A DNA stretch of 64,000 nt. It comes from Bacillus sonorensis NBRC 101234 = KCTC 13918. Lineage in GTDB: Bacteria; Bacillota; Bacilli; Bacillales; Bacillaceae. Shown here in pieces: positions 40,402 to 49,220 of the stretch (its first letter is position 1; every line of letters starts with the position of its first letter). Position numbers and translations under genes: made by a program. The notes below the pieces were generated by a model, which saw only the letters and a list, made by a program, of their open reading frames with translations, had not been told where the DNA came from and ran no database searches. The DNA lies in contig NZ_BCVZ01000007.1 of assembly GCF_001592005.1 (NCBI RefSeq), positions 106,802-170,801 of the forward strand. The letters are read 5' to 3'.

Positions 40402-41853
40402 TCAGATCTTCAGTTTTTTTCTCTTTTCAGCATCAGGATCTTCTTCTATTAAAATAGTTGTATTGAAAATGAGCGTTTTTCGTGTGTCCTTATCATAGTT
40501 CGGCCAGCTGAAGGCTTCAGTGGACGGACTTCCCGTATGTGCAAATGAAAGCCAGGCAGCCTGAATATGTTGCGAAAGCTGTTTCGTTTCTTCGCTTGCT
40601 TTCGTATTCGTGATCATGTCAAGGGCATCCATGTTGCCGAACACAAAGGGGATGTCCAAACCGTGTGCCGCTTTATGGAACGGCGGATGTTCGGAATGCC
40701 AGTCAAACCGGTACATCCATACGGGCGAATGCGCCGACTGCCCTGCGGCAAACGCGACGGCCGGACGCCAAAAAAGGATGTCTGTCATCATATTGATTTG
40801 GCCTTCCAGCGATCCCGGATACAATTCGGCAGCTGTTTTCGCCAATTCGCCCCCCACATGTTCTCTTAGAATCTCAGCCTTTTTTTGTTCCGGCAACAGC
40901 TCCGATTCCGGCGTGAAAAATAGCACGCCTTCATCCCGGTTTGTCCCGATCAACAGCTTGATGTCATCCGCCGCTCCTTGTGCAACGGCTGTCACAGGCT
41001 CCAGCGGCAGCGTCTCCCTGTCAACGACCGGTAAAAACAGCAATTGAAAAATATTTTCCCCCATGACATCCCTAAGCTCATCCGCTGCTTCAAGGAGCTC
41101 TTTAGCAGATACATCGTGCAGCTGTTCCGAATGGTCCGGATCGATATTGAGAATGTGTAAAAATGTTTCTGCCGCAGTTTCCGCTTTTTCCTTCGGCATG
41201 GTTTCGGAAGCTCCGCTTTGCATAATCGCTTTTTGGAATAAGCCTTTTGCATCTGGCATGGCCAATAGCGAGGCGATGCTCATCGAACCGGCCGATTCTC
41301 CAAAAACCGTGATGTTGTCAGGATCTCCTCCGAAGGATGAGATATTCTCCTTCACCCATTTCAGCGCAGCAATTTGGTCAAGCAGACCGAGATTGTTGCT
41401 GTAGGATTGATTGACAGAAGAAAGGTGCAAAAATCCAAACGGACCGAGGCGATAATTGATCGTCACTACGATGACATCTCCATCAGCCGCGAGATGAGAT
41501 CCATCATATAGAGGCTCGCTGCCTGCGCCGAGGTAAAACGCGCCGCCATGAATCCACACCATCACCGGCCGGTTTTCGCCGGACGATTGTGGAGCAAACA
41601 CATTTAAGCAAAGGCAGTCCTCAGACTTCTCCACCCTCTCTAATTGAAACAATATCCCTTCAGGCTGGGGGCAGATGGAGCCGAATTGAGTCGCATCCCT
41701 GACTCCTTCCCATGCATCGGTTTCTTGCGGAGCTTTAAATCTCCACTCTCCGACAGGCGGCTTCGCATAAGGGATGCCCTTCCATACGCGGACGCCGTTC
41801 TGCATCGTTCCTTTCAGCGCTCCATAACGGGTTTTCACTGTGAGACCAGACAT
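40402..41853 (-). CDS. pnbA: Para-nitrobenzyl esterase / carboxylesterase
   Basis: A 483-residue type-B carboxylesterase hydrolysing esters in the cytoplasm. The oxyanion hole block VMVWIHGGAFYLGAGSEPLYDG, nucleophile elbow FGESAGS with Ser187, the acidic residue in GTNRDEGVLFF and the His in AHGLDIPFVFGN are all visible. Length and motifs match PnbA of B. subtilis. The ATG follows a GGGAGTGG ribosome binding site. Natural substrate unknown. Confidence 0.93.
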   Translation of the reverse strand: MSGLTVKTRYGALKGTMQNGVRVWKGIPYAKPPVGEWRFKAPQETDAWEGVRDATQFGSICPQPEGILFQLERVEKSEDCLCLNVFAPQSSGENRPVMVWIHGGAFYLGAGSEPLYDGSHLAADGDVIVVTINYRLGPFGFLHLSSVNQSYSNNLGLLDQIAALKWVKENISSFGGDPDNITVFGESAGSMSIASLLAMPDAKGLFQKAIMQSGASETMPKEKAETAAETFLHILNIDPDHSEQLHDVSAKELLEAADELRDVMGENIFQLLFLPVVDRETLPLEPVTAVAQGAADDIKLLIGTNRDEGVLFFTPESELLPEQKKAEILREHVGGELAKTAAELYPGSLEGQINMMTDILFWRPAVAFAAGQSAHSPVWMYRFDWHSEHPPFHKAAHGLDIPFVFGNMDALDMITNTKASEETKQLSQHIQAAWLSFAHTGSPSTEAFSWPNYDKDTRKTLIFNTTILIEEDPDAEKRKKLKI

Positions 41854-42037
41854 TTTATACCACTCCCTTCATCATTTCATGATAAAGGAAGCGTTCCTAT
41901 TCCGTCTAATGGCGACACTTGCAAACTGAGGATATTTCAATCATCATAGGATATGGAGCAAGTCCCGGTATAGAATGATGGAGGCTGTCCATTCTATAAG
42001 CGGAACGCTTCGAAAAAACAAGAAATGAGGGATCTGC

Positions 42038-42802
42038 ATGGAGCTGTCAGGGAATACCATACTGATTACAGGAGGAGCAACAGGGATCGGATTCGCTTTT
42101 GCCGAACGATTCGTGAAGGCTGGAAATACGGTCATCATATGCGGCAGACGCAAAAACAAGCTTGAAGAAGCAAAGCAAGCATTGCCGGGCATCATCACGC
42201 GTGTGTGCGATGTAGCGGATGAAGCTGAACGGCTTGCGCTGTTTGAATGGACAACCGAGCACCACCCGGAAGTAAACGTGCTTGTTAATAACGCAGGAAT
42301 TCAGCAGCGCTATAATCTGTTAAAAACCGCTGCAAAAAACGACTGGGGCCGCTACAATAAAGAAATCACCGTCAATTTGGAGGCTCCGCTGCATCTTTCC
42401 ATGCTCTTTGCTCCGTATTTCGCCGAAAAGCAAACAAACGCTGCGATTATGAATGTAACCTCAGGCCTCGCCTTTACACCGATGGCGATCACGCCGATAT
42501 ACTCGTCGACGAAGGCCGCTCTTCACTCCTTTACTATGAGTTTACGGCATCAGCTATCAGATACCGGCGTACAGGTCATTGAAGTGGCGCCGCCGGCGGT
42601 CAATACTGATTTGGGCGGAGCCGGCCTGCACGATTATGGTGCTCCGGTCGATGATTTCGCCGATGCGATTTTCAAAGGATTGAAAGAAGGAAAGCTCGAA
42701 ATCGGCTATGGACGGGCTGAAAAAGCACGGCTGATGTCAAGAGACGAGATTGACGAAAGTGTTGCACAAATGTATAGCGCCCAAAAAAGCGCGATCGAAT
42801 AA
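42038..42802 (+). CDS. DltE-like short-chain dehydrogenase
   Basis: A 254-residue classical SDR. The cofactor loop TGGATGIGFAFAE (about 12-24), NNAG (87-90), catalytic Ser in MNVTSGLAF, and YSSTKAAL (about 151-158) complete the Ser-Tyr-Lys set. Segments such as VQVIEVAPPAVNTDLGG resemble B. subtilis DltE and E. coli UcpA-like enzymes. Here it is not near a dlt operon, so a role in teichoic acid D-alanylation cannot be assumed. Confidence 0.88.
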   Translation: MELSGNTILITGGATGIGFAFAERFVKAGNTVIICGRRKNKLEEAKQALPGIITRVCDVADEAERLALFEWTTEHHPEVNVLVNNAGIQQRYNLLKTAAKNDWGRYNKEITVNLEAPLHLSMLFAPYFAEKQTNAAIMNVTSGLAFTPMAITPIYSSTKAALHSFTMSLRHQLSDTGVQVIEVAPPAVNTDLGGAGLHDYGAPVDDFADAIFKGLKEGKLEIGYGRAEKARLMSRDEIDESVAQMYSAQKSAIE

Positions 42803-42809
42803 AACCAAT

Positions 42810-42845
42810 GGGTTTCCTCACGTATGCAAGCGGGAAGCCCTTTTT
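42810..42845 (+). terminator. Rho-independent terminator of the SDR gene
   Basis: GGGTTTCC / GGGAAGCCC arms (with G-U pairs) and a T5 run. Confidence 0.75.
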
Positions 42846-42916
42846 CATGAAGCCATATCGGTTGTTTTGTCTAATCCAATCGTTTTTTCATGAATAAAAA
42901 AGGAGGTATGGCCAAC

Positions 42917-43270
42917 ATGCCGATCGTTCTGCAGCGGATTTATCATGAACATCCCGAATCTGAAGGCCGGCGAATTTTAATTGACCGCGTCTGGCCGCGC
43001 GGCATATCCAAAGAAGATGCGCGGCTTGATGAATGGATGAAGGAGATTGCGCCGAGCCCGGCATTAAGAAAATGGTTCAATCACGATCCGGCGAAATTCG
43101 AACAGTTTAAACAAGCATATAAAGACGAACTGACACAAGACACTGAAAAACAGACAAAGGTAAAGGAGCTAAAAGAAAGGATGGCAAATGAGCGCGTTGT
43201 CCTGCTGTACGGCGCGAAGGACGAGCTCCACAACCATGCCGTTGTCCTGAAAGAAGTATTGGAGACGTGA
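42917..43270 (+). CDS. DUF488 (YeaO-type) protein
   Basis: The ATG at 42917 lies 9 bases after AGGAGGT; the earlier ATG overlaps that site. The 117-residue product has the DUF488 signature RILIDRVWPRGISKEDARLDEWMKEIAPSPALRKWF and ends with VVLLYGAKDELHNHAVVLKEVL. The family is widespread and its function is unestablished; some members have been linked to nucleic-acid or heme-related roles, which I cannot judge from sequence. Confidence 0.9.
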   Translation: MPIVLQRIYHEHPESEGRRILIDRVWPRGISKEDARLDEWMKEIAPSPALRKWFNHDPAKFEQFKQAYKDELTQDTEKQTKVKELKERMANERVVLLYGAKDELHNHAVVLKEVLET

Positions 43271-43321
43271 AACTTTTATGCGCCATCCCCGTATTACGGG
43301 GAAAAAGAAAGGATGGTACAC

Positions 43322-43601
43322 ATGGATTCCGGCTTGATTTGGCTTGCCATTGGCTTAGGGCTTATGGGTTATTTTATTGGCGAAGGGTTGAAAAACTTTC
43401 AGAACCCAAAAGGGGATGTTTCCGGCTATCCTTATTTAATTAAGGAAAAAGATTTGCACTATTATTTAGGTTTAACTAGAGAAGAAACGAAGGAAATGCT
43501 TAGCAAATATCATGATCGAACTAAAAGGAACGACGTATTATCCATACCAGCACTTGCTGGACTGGATGTCGTCCCCCGAGTTTTACAAAAAACAGTCATA
43601 G
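43322..43601 (+). pseudogene. Small membrane-anchored DNA-binding-like protein, frameshifted
   Basis: From the ATG at 43322 (AAAGGA upstream) the frame reads MDSGLIWLAIGLGLMGYFIGEGL, an N-terminal membrane helix, then SGYPYLIKEKDLHYYLGLTREETKEMLSKY. After residue 63 this frame turns into unlikely sequence up to 43654. The next frame instead reads IMIELKGTTYYPYQHLLDWMSSPEFYKKQS and stops at 43601, just before a terminator-like hairpin (43602-43632). Joined, the two resemble small Bacillus proteins that end in a Y-P-hydrophobic helix-turn-helix-like module. About 11 bases appear to be missing at 43510-43512. A functional shortened protein cannot be excluded. Confidence 0.6.
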
Positions 43602-43678
43602 AAAAAGCTACCATTGAAAGTTGCGCTTTTTTGCTGCGGCCTCTCCGCTGCTGAAAAGCCAAGATCCCTCGGTATACT

Positions 43679-43864
43679 TTAACAAAAACCGCAGATATAG
43701 CAGCAGAAATAGCTATCCGCTCCGCTCCTTATACATTCTCTGTAGCATGGGGAATCAAACAGGGAAGGCAGGCCATACATATATGGGGAACCTCCTGGAT
43801 AAGTCCCGGGATAGACATTATAATACTGGCGCTGATCCGAATGATAAGACGGGTAAAAATACAT
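43679..43864 (-). CDS. Small Tyr/Pro/Cys-rich protein, possible spore coat component
   Basis: The ATG at 43862-43864 lies 9 bases after GAGGAG and gives 61 residues. The N-terminal part is Tyr/Pro/Gly-rich (MYFYPSYHSDQRQYYNVYP, then PGGSPYMYGLPS) and the C-terminus holds six Cys (CYRECIRSG, then CCYICGFC). No signal peptide. Composition resembles small Bacillus spore-surface proteins, but there is no specific family match that I know. Confidence 0.6.
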   Translation of the reverse strand: MYFYPSYHSDQRQYYNVYPGTYPGGSPYMYGLPSLFDSPCYRECIRSGADSYFCCYICGFC

Positions 43865-43969
43865 CGTGTTCATCTCCTCATTTCGTTTTCCAATATTATA
43901 CTGTCTCAACCCCTTATAGGTGATTGTCCGTGCCTCAAAGTCTGACTGCCGATGAAATGTACGTAAAAA

Positions 43970-44005
43970 CACGCTCAGGTTCTTTCTAATGAAAACCTGA
44001 GCGTG
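43970..44005 (-). terminator. Rho-independent terminator of the phosphotransferase gene
   Basis: CACGCTCAGGTT / AACCTGAGCGTG stem (12 bp) with a U5 run on the minus strand. Confidence 0.9.
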
Positions 44006-44017
44006 ATGTTGAATACA

Positions 44018-46651
44018 TCATTTACCGGCATCTACTATTTCAACATACCCTTCCGCACCGTTGATCCTGATCCGCTGGCCATCTTTGATGGCTTTCGTTG
44101 CGTTCTCAACGCCTACGACTGCCGGAAGTCCGTATTCCCGGGCGATCACGGCGCCGTGGGTCATCAGACCGCCGACCTCTGTCACCAGACCTTTGACAGA
44201 AACAAACAAAGGCGTCCAGCTCGGATCAGTGAAAGCTGTTACGAGAATATCCCCCTCTTCAATATCGGCTTCCTCCAATTTTAAAACGACTCTCGCTCTT
44301 CCTTCGATGACGCCTGCCGAAACCGGAATGCCCGGCAAGGCTCCTTCCGGAAGGCTTCCGCTATGGTATTCACCGAATATGACTTCTCCCTCGGAGGTCA
44401 TCAGCCGCGGAGGCGTCAATTTCTCATAAAGCTCATATGCCGCCTTTCGTTCTTCAATCATCCTGTAATCGAGCCGCCCTGTTCTGACCGCATCCCGGAG
44501 TTCGTCAAAGGATAGATAATAGATATCTTCCTTCGCTTTGATGAGCTTCTTTTTCTGTAAAACAGCGGCTTCTTTCATCAACGCCTTCTTGTAAATAAAG
44601 TAGCGCTTGATGAAGGCATACTTCGGATATTCCCGATAGCCGATAAAATTTCGCAAAACGCTGATCATTTTCTTTGTCTTTTTGGCCTTTTTCCTGCCGC
44701 CTTTTAATTTCTCCAGACGCTTTAAAAGGTCCCGCTCTTTTTGTTCAGCTTCGAGCCTTCCTTGCTCAAACTTGGCCTTTCGCGCACCCGGTTCAAAGTT
44801 TTTGATATTGCTGACAATCAAGGGGATGAGGGCGGTCGGCCGTTCACTCCACCTTGTTTTCGTCAAGTCGATCTCACCTGTGCAGCGCACGCCGTATTGA
44901 TTGAGAAATTCCCGCAGAGCCGTTCTGACGGCGGGCCCGCCTTCCAGCTTTTCAAGGTCTTCAAAAAAGGTTTCGTCATTGGGCTGTTTAAAATAATCGA
45001 GCACTTCCGGATATTTCCTGGCGACATCTGACACATCCAGAAGAGCCAGCCCCATTTCTGATGTGACATTGTTCGGCACCGACTGGGAAAGGGTATCGGC
45101 CGCGCTCTTTTCCCCCAGCCATTTCTCCATTTTTTTATTGATCCAAAACGCCGCATATATGCCGACCATAATGACGGCCATGCTCTCCTTGTCATGGAGG
45201 ACTTTCTTGAGCTCCTTTTGATCCTCCAACAAAGCTTCAAACAGCTCATCTCCTGTGAGATGCTGTATGTTTCGCTCAGCGTTTTTGATGGATTCCTCGG
45301 CTTTGGATATCAACCGTTTGACGATCCCGATGTCGTTTTTCCGGTAAATTTTGGCCATGTCGGCCGGCAACGACCAGGAAAATCCTTCAGCGCCAAACTT
45401 GAACATCCTTTTTCCATTGGGAAGCGATTTCACAAGTTCCTTTCTTTTCATAAAATTGGACAGCGCATTGTGCATTAACGGATCATTTTTTCCCAATGCA
45501 GCAAGGACGATTTTCCGCCCGGCGGCTGATGCCAAATCATGTGACAAATCAATAAACAGCCTTCCGCCGGCGCGGCTCAATTCGTATTCCGACATCAGGC
45601 TGAAAAACGAGATTCCGAGCGGCTTGATCGGCTCTGTCATCATCTGCTGGTGGCCGACTGACATATAAAGGCGAAATCGGCCGTCGCTTTTTTCCGGAAG
45701 CGGAAACAATGTTGTAATCGGGCGGCTTTGAACAAAGAAAAATTTGTCATCAGCCAGACACCACTCAATATCCTGCGGAGCATTGAAATGCGCCTCGATC
45801 GTTCTGCCGATTTTCTCAAGCTGAAGGATCTGCTCATCGGTCAATGTTTGCATTTTCTGCCGTCCGGTTTCAATGGCCCGCTCCTCCGTACCGCCGTCTT
45901 TTAATCCATAAACCGCTACTTTTTTCGCAGAAATCGTTTTTTCTATCACCTTTCCTTCGCGAACCTTATAGTGATCAGCGGACACAAGTCCGGATACGAG
46001 CGCCTCCCCCAAGCCGAAGCTGGCATCGATCGACAGCACTTTCCTGTTGGAAGTGGCCGGATCAGCGGTAAACAAAATTCCTGATGCCTGTGGAAACACC
46101 ATCTGCTGGATCACGACCGATAATTGGACTTTGCGGTGGTCAAAGCCATTTTGAATCCGGTAGATCACGGCCCGTTCTGTAAACAGGGATGCCCAGCATT
46201 TGGCGACATGCTTCAATATGTCATCAATCCCGATGATGTTCAAATAGCTGTCCTGCTGTCCGGCAAAAGATGCATTCGGGAGATCTTCAGCCGTGGCGCT
46301 GGAACGGACGGCATATGCCTCCCTTTCCCCAAGCTTTGAATGAAAGCGGCTGATGGCTTCTTTAATCTCTGCATCGATCTTCACGTTTTCGATTTCATTG
46401 CGTATCTCTTGGCTGATGTCAGCGATCTGCTCCCTATCGGCCGTTGTTAACAGGGACAGCCGGTCGAGCAGACTGCTGATGTTCCCGTTTTGTCCGGCCA
46501 TGCGCTGATAAGCCGCGGTTGTAACGCAGAAGCCTGCAGGCACGCGGACGCCTTCAATCCTTGACAGTTCTCCAAGATTTAAGCCTTTTCCACCGACGAG
46601 CAGCAAATCCGTTTCGTTTATTTCATCAAAGCCCAATACATTTGTTTGCAT
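44018..46651 (-). CDS. rph: PEP-synthase-like rifampin phosphotransferase
   Basis: An 877-residue three-domain protein. An N-terminal ATP-grasp (GGKGLNLGELSR; AVRSSATAEDLPNASFAGQQDSYL; QASGILFTADP) is followed by a central helical substrate domain and a C-terminal swivelling His domain (GGLMTHGAVIAREYGLPAVVG, catalytic His832). This is the layout of rifampin phosphotransferase (Rph) of Listeria and Bacillus, long annotated as Pps. It uses ATP to phosphorylate the rifamycin ansa bridge. It is the second gene of an operon behind a TetR regulator, 20 bases after it, with AGAGGGGG upstream of the ATG. Activity on rifampin is inferred from the family. Confidence 0.87.
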   Translation of the reverse strand: MQTNVLGFDEINETDLLLVGGKGLNLGELSRIEGVRVPAGFCVTTAAYQRMAGQNGNISSLLDRLSLLTTADREQIADISQEIRNEIENVKIDAEIKEAISRFHSKLGEREAYAVRSSATAEDLPNASFAGQQDSYLNIIGIDDILKHVAKCWASLFTERAVIYRIQNGFDHRKVQLSVVIQQMVFPQASGILFTADPATSNRKVLSIDASFGLGEALVSGLVSADHYKVREGKVIEKTISAKKVAVYGLKDGGTEERAIETGRQKMQTLTDEQILQLEKIGRTIEAHFNAPQDIEWCLADDKFFFVQSRPITTLFPLPEKSDGRFRLYMSVGHQQMMTEPIKPLGISFFSLMSEYELSRAGGRLFIDLSHDLASAAGRKIVLAALGKNDPLMHNALSNFMKRKELVKSLPNGKRMFKFGAEGFSWSLPADMAKIYRKNDIGIVKRLISKAEESIKNAERNIQHLTGDELFEALLEDQKELKKVLHDKESMAVIMVGIYAAFWINKKMEKWLGEKSAADTLSQSVPNNVTSEMGLALLDVSDVARKYPEVLDYFKQPNDETFFEDLEKLEGGPAVRTALREFLNQYGVRCTGEIDLTKTRWSERPTALIPLIVSNIKNFEPGARKAKFEQGRLEAEQKERDLLKRLEKLKGGRKKAKKTKKMISVLRNFIGYREYPKYAFIKRYFIYKKALMKEAAVLQKKKLIKAKEDIYYLSFDELRDAVRTGRLDYRMIEERKAAYELYEKLTPPRLMTSEGEVIFGEYHSGSLPEGALPGIPVSAGVIEGRARVVLKLEEADIEEGDILVTAFTDPSWTPLFVSVKGLVTEVGGLMTHGAVIAREYGLPAVVGVENATKAIKDGQRIRINGAEGYVEIVDAGK

Positions 46652-46671
46652 AAGGCATCCCCCTCTTGTAT

Positions 46672-47283
46672 TTATCGTTCAATGCCGAAACGAATCATAT
46701 TCAAAAAACGGTTCCTTTCATCAAGGAGGCGCTTGTGATAAGCCTCATCAAACTCATGCTCGTCAGACGCTTCTGATAAAAATCTATGCTCGAAATGTTT
46801 GATTGCCAGCATGATCAGTTCGAAAGCCTCTTCACGGTTCACTCCTTCCCGCAGAGGCACTTTGGCAAATAACTGCTTCCAAAAACGATCTCTGAAAGCA
46901 AACTGCTCCCCATACCTTTCGGCTATCTCCTCCTTCAATTCAGAAGGCGGTGTATGGAACGTTTCCATCGTCACTTTATACACATCAGGATACTTCCTGA
47001 AAAACTCAAGCTTTGCCAAGCTGAGTTTTTCTTTCGCCTCAAAAAAATCCTCATCATGCGGCAGATCATCGATGGAAAGGTGTTTTTTCACTTTGTCTAT
47101 GCAGTAGTCCAGCAAAGAGAGGTACAAATCCTTTTTGCTCTTGAAATGATGAAAAATAAGCGCCTTTGAAATCCCCGCCGCTTCCGCCAACATTCCGGTC
47201 GACGTCTTTGCATAGCCGTGCCGGGCAAAAACGGCCAAACAGGTCTCCAATATTTGCTCTTTATCATAAAGCTGTAAAGGCAC
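46672..47283 (-). CDS. TetR-family repressor
   Basis: I start at the GTG 47281-47283, 9 bases after AAAGGA; the ATG at 47292 touches the ribosome binding site. The product has 203 residues. The N-terminal TetR helix-turn-helix reads ILETCLAVFARHGYAKTSTGMLAEAAGISKALIFHHFKSKKDLYLSLLDY; the C-terminal effector domain is helical. It precedes the phosphotransferase gene in one operon. The promoter carries a 10-bp core palindrome just after the -10, so autoregulation together with the phosphotransferase is likely. Confidence 0.9.
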   Translation of the reverse strand: MPLQLYDKEQILETCLAVFARHGYAKTSTGMLAEAAGISKALIFHHFKSKKDLYLSLLDYCIDKVKKHLSIDDLPHDEDFFEAKEKLSLAKLEFFRKYPDVYKVTMETFHTPPSELKEEIAERYGEQFAFRDRFWKQLFAKVPLREGVNREEAFELIMLAIKHFEHRFLSEASDEHEFDEAYHKRLLDERNRFLNMIRFGIER

Positions 47284-47306
47284 ATGAATCATTCCTTTTG
47301 ATTTAT

Positions 47307-47355
47307 TGACCAATTGGTTAGTAAAAATTGTAACGCTTGCTGACCGCCCAGTCAA
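47307..47355 (-). promoter_or_regulatory. tetR-rph promoter with operator
   Basis: Minus strand: TTGACT (47350-47355), 17-bp spacer, TACAAT (47327-47332), followed by TAACCAATTGGTCA (47307-47320), whose ACCAATTGGT core is a perfect palindrome. The operator covers the expected transcription start. Confidence 0.78.
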
Positions 47356-47362
47356 CAAAATT

Positions 47363-47392
47363 TAAAAAACCTGTATAGCATTCTATACAGGT
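47363..47392 (-). terminator. Rho-independent terminator of the YxeA-like gene
   Basis: ACCTGTATAG / CTATACAGGT stem with a 4-nt loop and a U6 run on the minus strand. It insulates the tetR promoter that begins just beyond. Confidence 0.9.
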
Positions 47393-47399
47393 CCTAGCT

Positions 47400-47741
47400 T
47401 TATTTTTCCATATGAAACTGCTCTTTCAACTTTTCAGGCAAATCTTCTGCTTTTATGACGTTAGGCTTGCCTGTATACCCGTCATATCTTCTTGGAACCC
47501 GTACGAGCGTTCCCTCTTGATAAGGCTTGTCAACAAAAAATGACACGACTTTTTTCTTTCCGTCCTCATTGATCCCCTCTACGTTATAGACATAATCCTT
47601 CTTATTTCCCGCTTGTTCTGCTTTCCCATGAATCTGCACATAAAAATCGCTTTCCAGCACAGCGCCCTTTTCCGCGCACCCGCCTAGTATAAAAGCCGAT
47701 AAACAGCCTAATATCATCACAAAAAACGTTATGTTTTTCAT
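47400..47741 (-). CDS. YxeA-family (DUF1093) lipoprotein
   Basis: I start at the ATG 47739-47741, which has GGAGTGAAG upstream, giving 113 residues. The signal peptide ends in a lipobox-like ILGGC (Cys22). The mature part shows the DUF1093 pattern (DYVYNVEGINEDGKKKVVSFFVDKPYQEGTLVRVPRR), a small OB-like beta-barrel with the yN.eg..g.kk.v.f motif seen in YxeA. Function unknown; YxeA is linked to envelope stress in B. subtilis. Confidence 0.82.
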   Translation of the reverse strand: MKNITFFVMILGCLSAFILGGCAEKGAVLESDFYVQIHGKAEQAGNKKDYVYNVEGINEDGKKKVVSFFVDKPYQEGTLVRVPRRYDGYTGKPNVIKAEDLPEKLKEQFHMEK

Positions 47742-47848
47742 GTTTTCTTCACTCCTTTTCATACTCTTATTTTAAAAGATCCGGTCATATTGAATAAATG
47801 CGGTTTTCTTACACCAGGCTTACTTTTTTGTAAGAACCCGCAGAAAAG

Positions 47849-47878
47849 AAAAAGCCCACCTGTTCAGGTGTGCTTTTT
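47849..47878 (-). terminator. Rho-independent terminator of the 153-residue membrane protein gene
   Basis: AAAAAGCCCACCTG / CAGGTGTGCTTTTT arms with a 2-nt loop; one mismatch. Confidence 0.82.
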
Positions 47879-47879
47879 A

Positions 47880-48341
47880 TCATACAAACTCTTTATGAAG
47901 ATCCCCGGCTGTCAGTGAAGAACCCTTTTGCAGGATATCGGACTGCAGGCAGTACGCAATTACTTTTTTCTTGAACTGTTTGACAACATCTACACGGTCA
48001 TTGTAGGTGTAGACATATATCTTAACATCTTTTTTGCCGTTTTTCGCATCGATGACCACCGGAGTTCCACTGTTCTTCGGATGCAGATATAAATGCTCAT
48101 CCCCAGGGTAGATATAATAGCGCTCCATAAATACCGCTTCGTTAAAATACTGGATCACTTGTTTTTTCTCTTGACCTTCCAAGCGTTTTCCGCCGACCGT
48201 GACGGTGGCATTTTTGTCATTGAGCTTTGAATGAACTTCAAATTTTGCAGAAATCCGTTCGACAACAGCGGTTGGAAGACACGTCACCAATATTTTAATA
48301 AGGCTTGCGAGTACAAGCAGCGTTACAAAAAGCCATGTCAT
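47880..48341 (-). CDS. Conserved Bacillus protein with N-terminal membrane anchor
   Basis: A 153-residue protein beginning with a membrane helix (MTWLFVTLLVLASLIKILVT) followed by a hydrophilic domain (EVHSKLNDKNATVTVGGKRLEG; FNEAVFMERYYIYPGDEHLYLHPKNSGTPVVIDAKNGKKDVKIYVYTYNDRVDVVKQFKKKVIAY). The pattern is conserved in bacilli and I think it corresponds to B. subtilis YfmQ, but only from memory. Function unknown. Confidence 0.75.
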   Translation of the reverse strand: MTWLFVTLLVLASLIKILVTCLPTAVVERISAKFEVHSKLNDKNATVTVGGKRLEGQEKKQVIQYFNEAVFMERYYIYPGDEHLYLHPKNSGTPVVIDAKNGKKDVKIYVYTYNDRVDVVKQFKKKVIAYCLQSDILQKGSSLTAGDLHKEFV

Positions 48342-48453
48342 TTTTCATCATCTCCGCTACATTCTTATCTTCATCATATTATCATAAGGGAACGGCTGTT
48401 TTTTTGTACATTTCGTGACAATCATACTCTACTGGGGTATTGTATATCATTTT

Positions 48454-48921
48454 CTATAGCAAGTCAGTATTTGGAGAGGATAAAAAATTCCCTATCCCCT
48501 GCCAAAATTTTAAAGCGGTTTGATTCTCTATATCAACAGAAACGTGAACGAAAGAAACGTCCTTCCGTTTAAACCAATTCATTATGTCATCCACCAGGTT
48601 TCCCGCAATGTTCTGTCTCCGGTATCTTGGCGACACATAGATTTCATCGATTTGGCCGTATAACGTGTTACTAACAAGATCCTGCTTCATTGAAGCAATA
48701 CCGAACCCAACGGCCCGGCTTTTTTCATTCGTCACTGCGAACACGACACCATATGTGGATTGAATATATTGTTGGATTTGTTCCTGAACCGCTTTCTTCT
48801 CTTCCTCATCCAATTCACAATTCGCAGTCTCAACAGCATTTCTGTTCCACAATTCCACCATTTCTTTCATGCATTCAAGATGTTCTTCATCATTGGTAAG
48901 CTGGATGATACTCGTATCCAT
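48454..48921 (-). CDS. GNAT-family acetyltransferase
   Basis: A 155-residue single-domain GNAT protein. The acetyl-CoA loop appears as IDEIYVSPRYRRQNIAGNLVDDIMNWF (about 95-120), with VHVSVDIENQTALKFWQGIGNF as the final beta-alpha unit. The substrate is unknown. It is monocistronic with GGGGGAG before the ATG. Confidence 0.87.
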   Translation of the reverse strand: MDTSIIQLTNDEEHLECMKEMVELWNRNAVETANCELDEEEKKAVQEQIQQYIQSTYGVVFAVTNEKSRAVGFGIASMKQDLVSNTLYGQIDEIYVSPRYRRQNIAGNLVDDIMNWFKRKDVSFVHVSVDIENQTALKFWQGIGNFLSSPNTDLL

Positions 48922-49220
48922 TCTATCTCCCCCTTTTATCCGTTATTTCGTATCATTGTTCGGCAAATAACCAGAAATTCCTGCGGTGTTTATGCTTCTT
49001 TCATAACAACAGTCATTGTCAGCGGGCATATAAAAGACAGGCTTCAAACCGGACCAAAAATAAAGACCATAGAACAAGCACATTTAATTGAGGCACAATC
49101 CCTCTTCTCCTCTTTATTTTTCCTATTAAATTGATGAAATAGGCTGCAGTCGTTACTTAAAAATCTGATCAACATAGAATACTATGATTAACTCGCTAGA
49201 TAAAAAGGAGAATTTGACTT
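48922..49220. other. Intergenic region between GNAT and DUF1796 genes
   Basis: About 300 bases between divergent genes. A plus-strand stretch near 48990-49134 reads FITTVIVSGHIKDRLQTG then IKTIEQAHLIEAQSLF and looks protein-like, but it has no start signal; it may be the tail of a lost gene. AAAAAGGAG at 49202-49210 serves the DUF1796 gene. Confidence 0.35.

Noticed and set aside
43519..43654. Last 45 codons of the longer frame in the small membrane-anchored gene
   Set aside because: The sequence after residue 63 is unlike the family and runs through a terminator-like hairpin; the shifted frame fits better.
46672..47358. Longer TetR start at 47358
   Set aside because: It would place the start codon upstream of the predicted -10 and -35; the GTG at 47283 has a proper ribosome binding site.
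48760..49134. Plus-strand frame of 124 codons reading FITTVIVSGHIKDRLQTG near its end
   Set aside because: Most of it is antisense to the GNAT gene; only the last part looks protein-like and it has no start signal.
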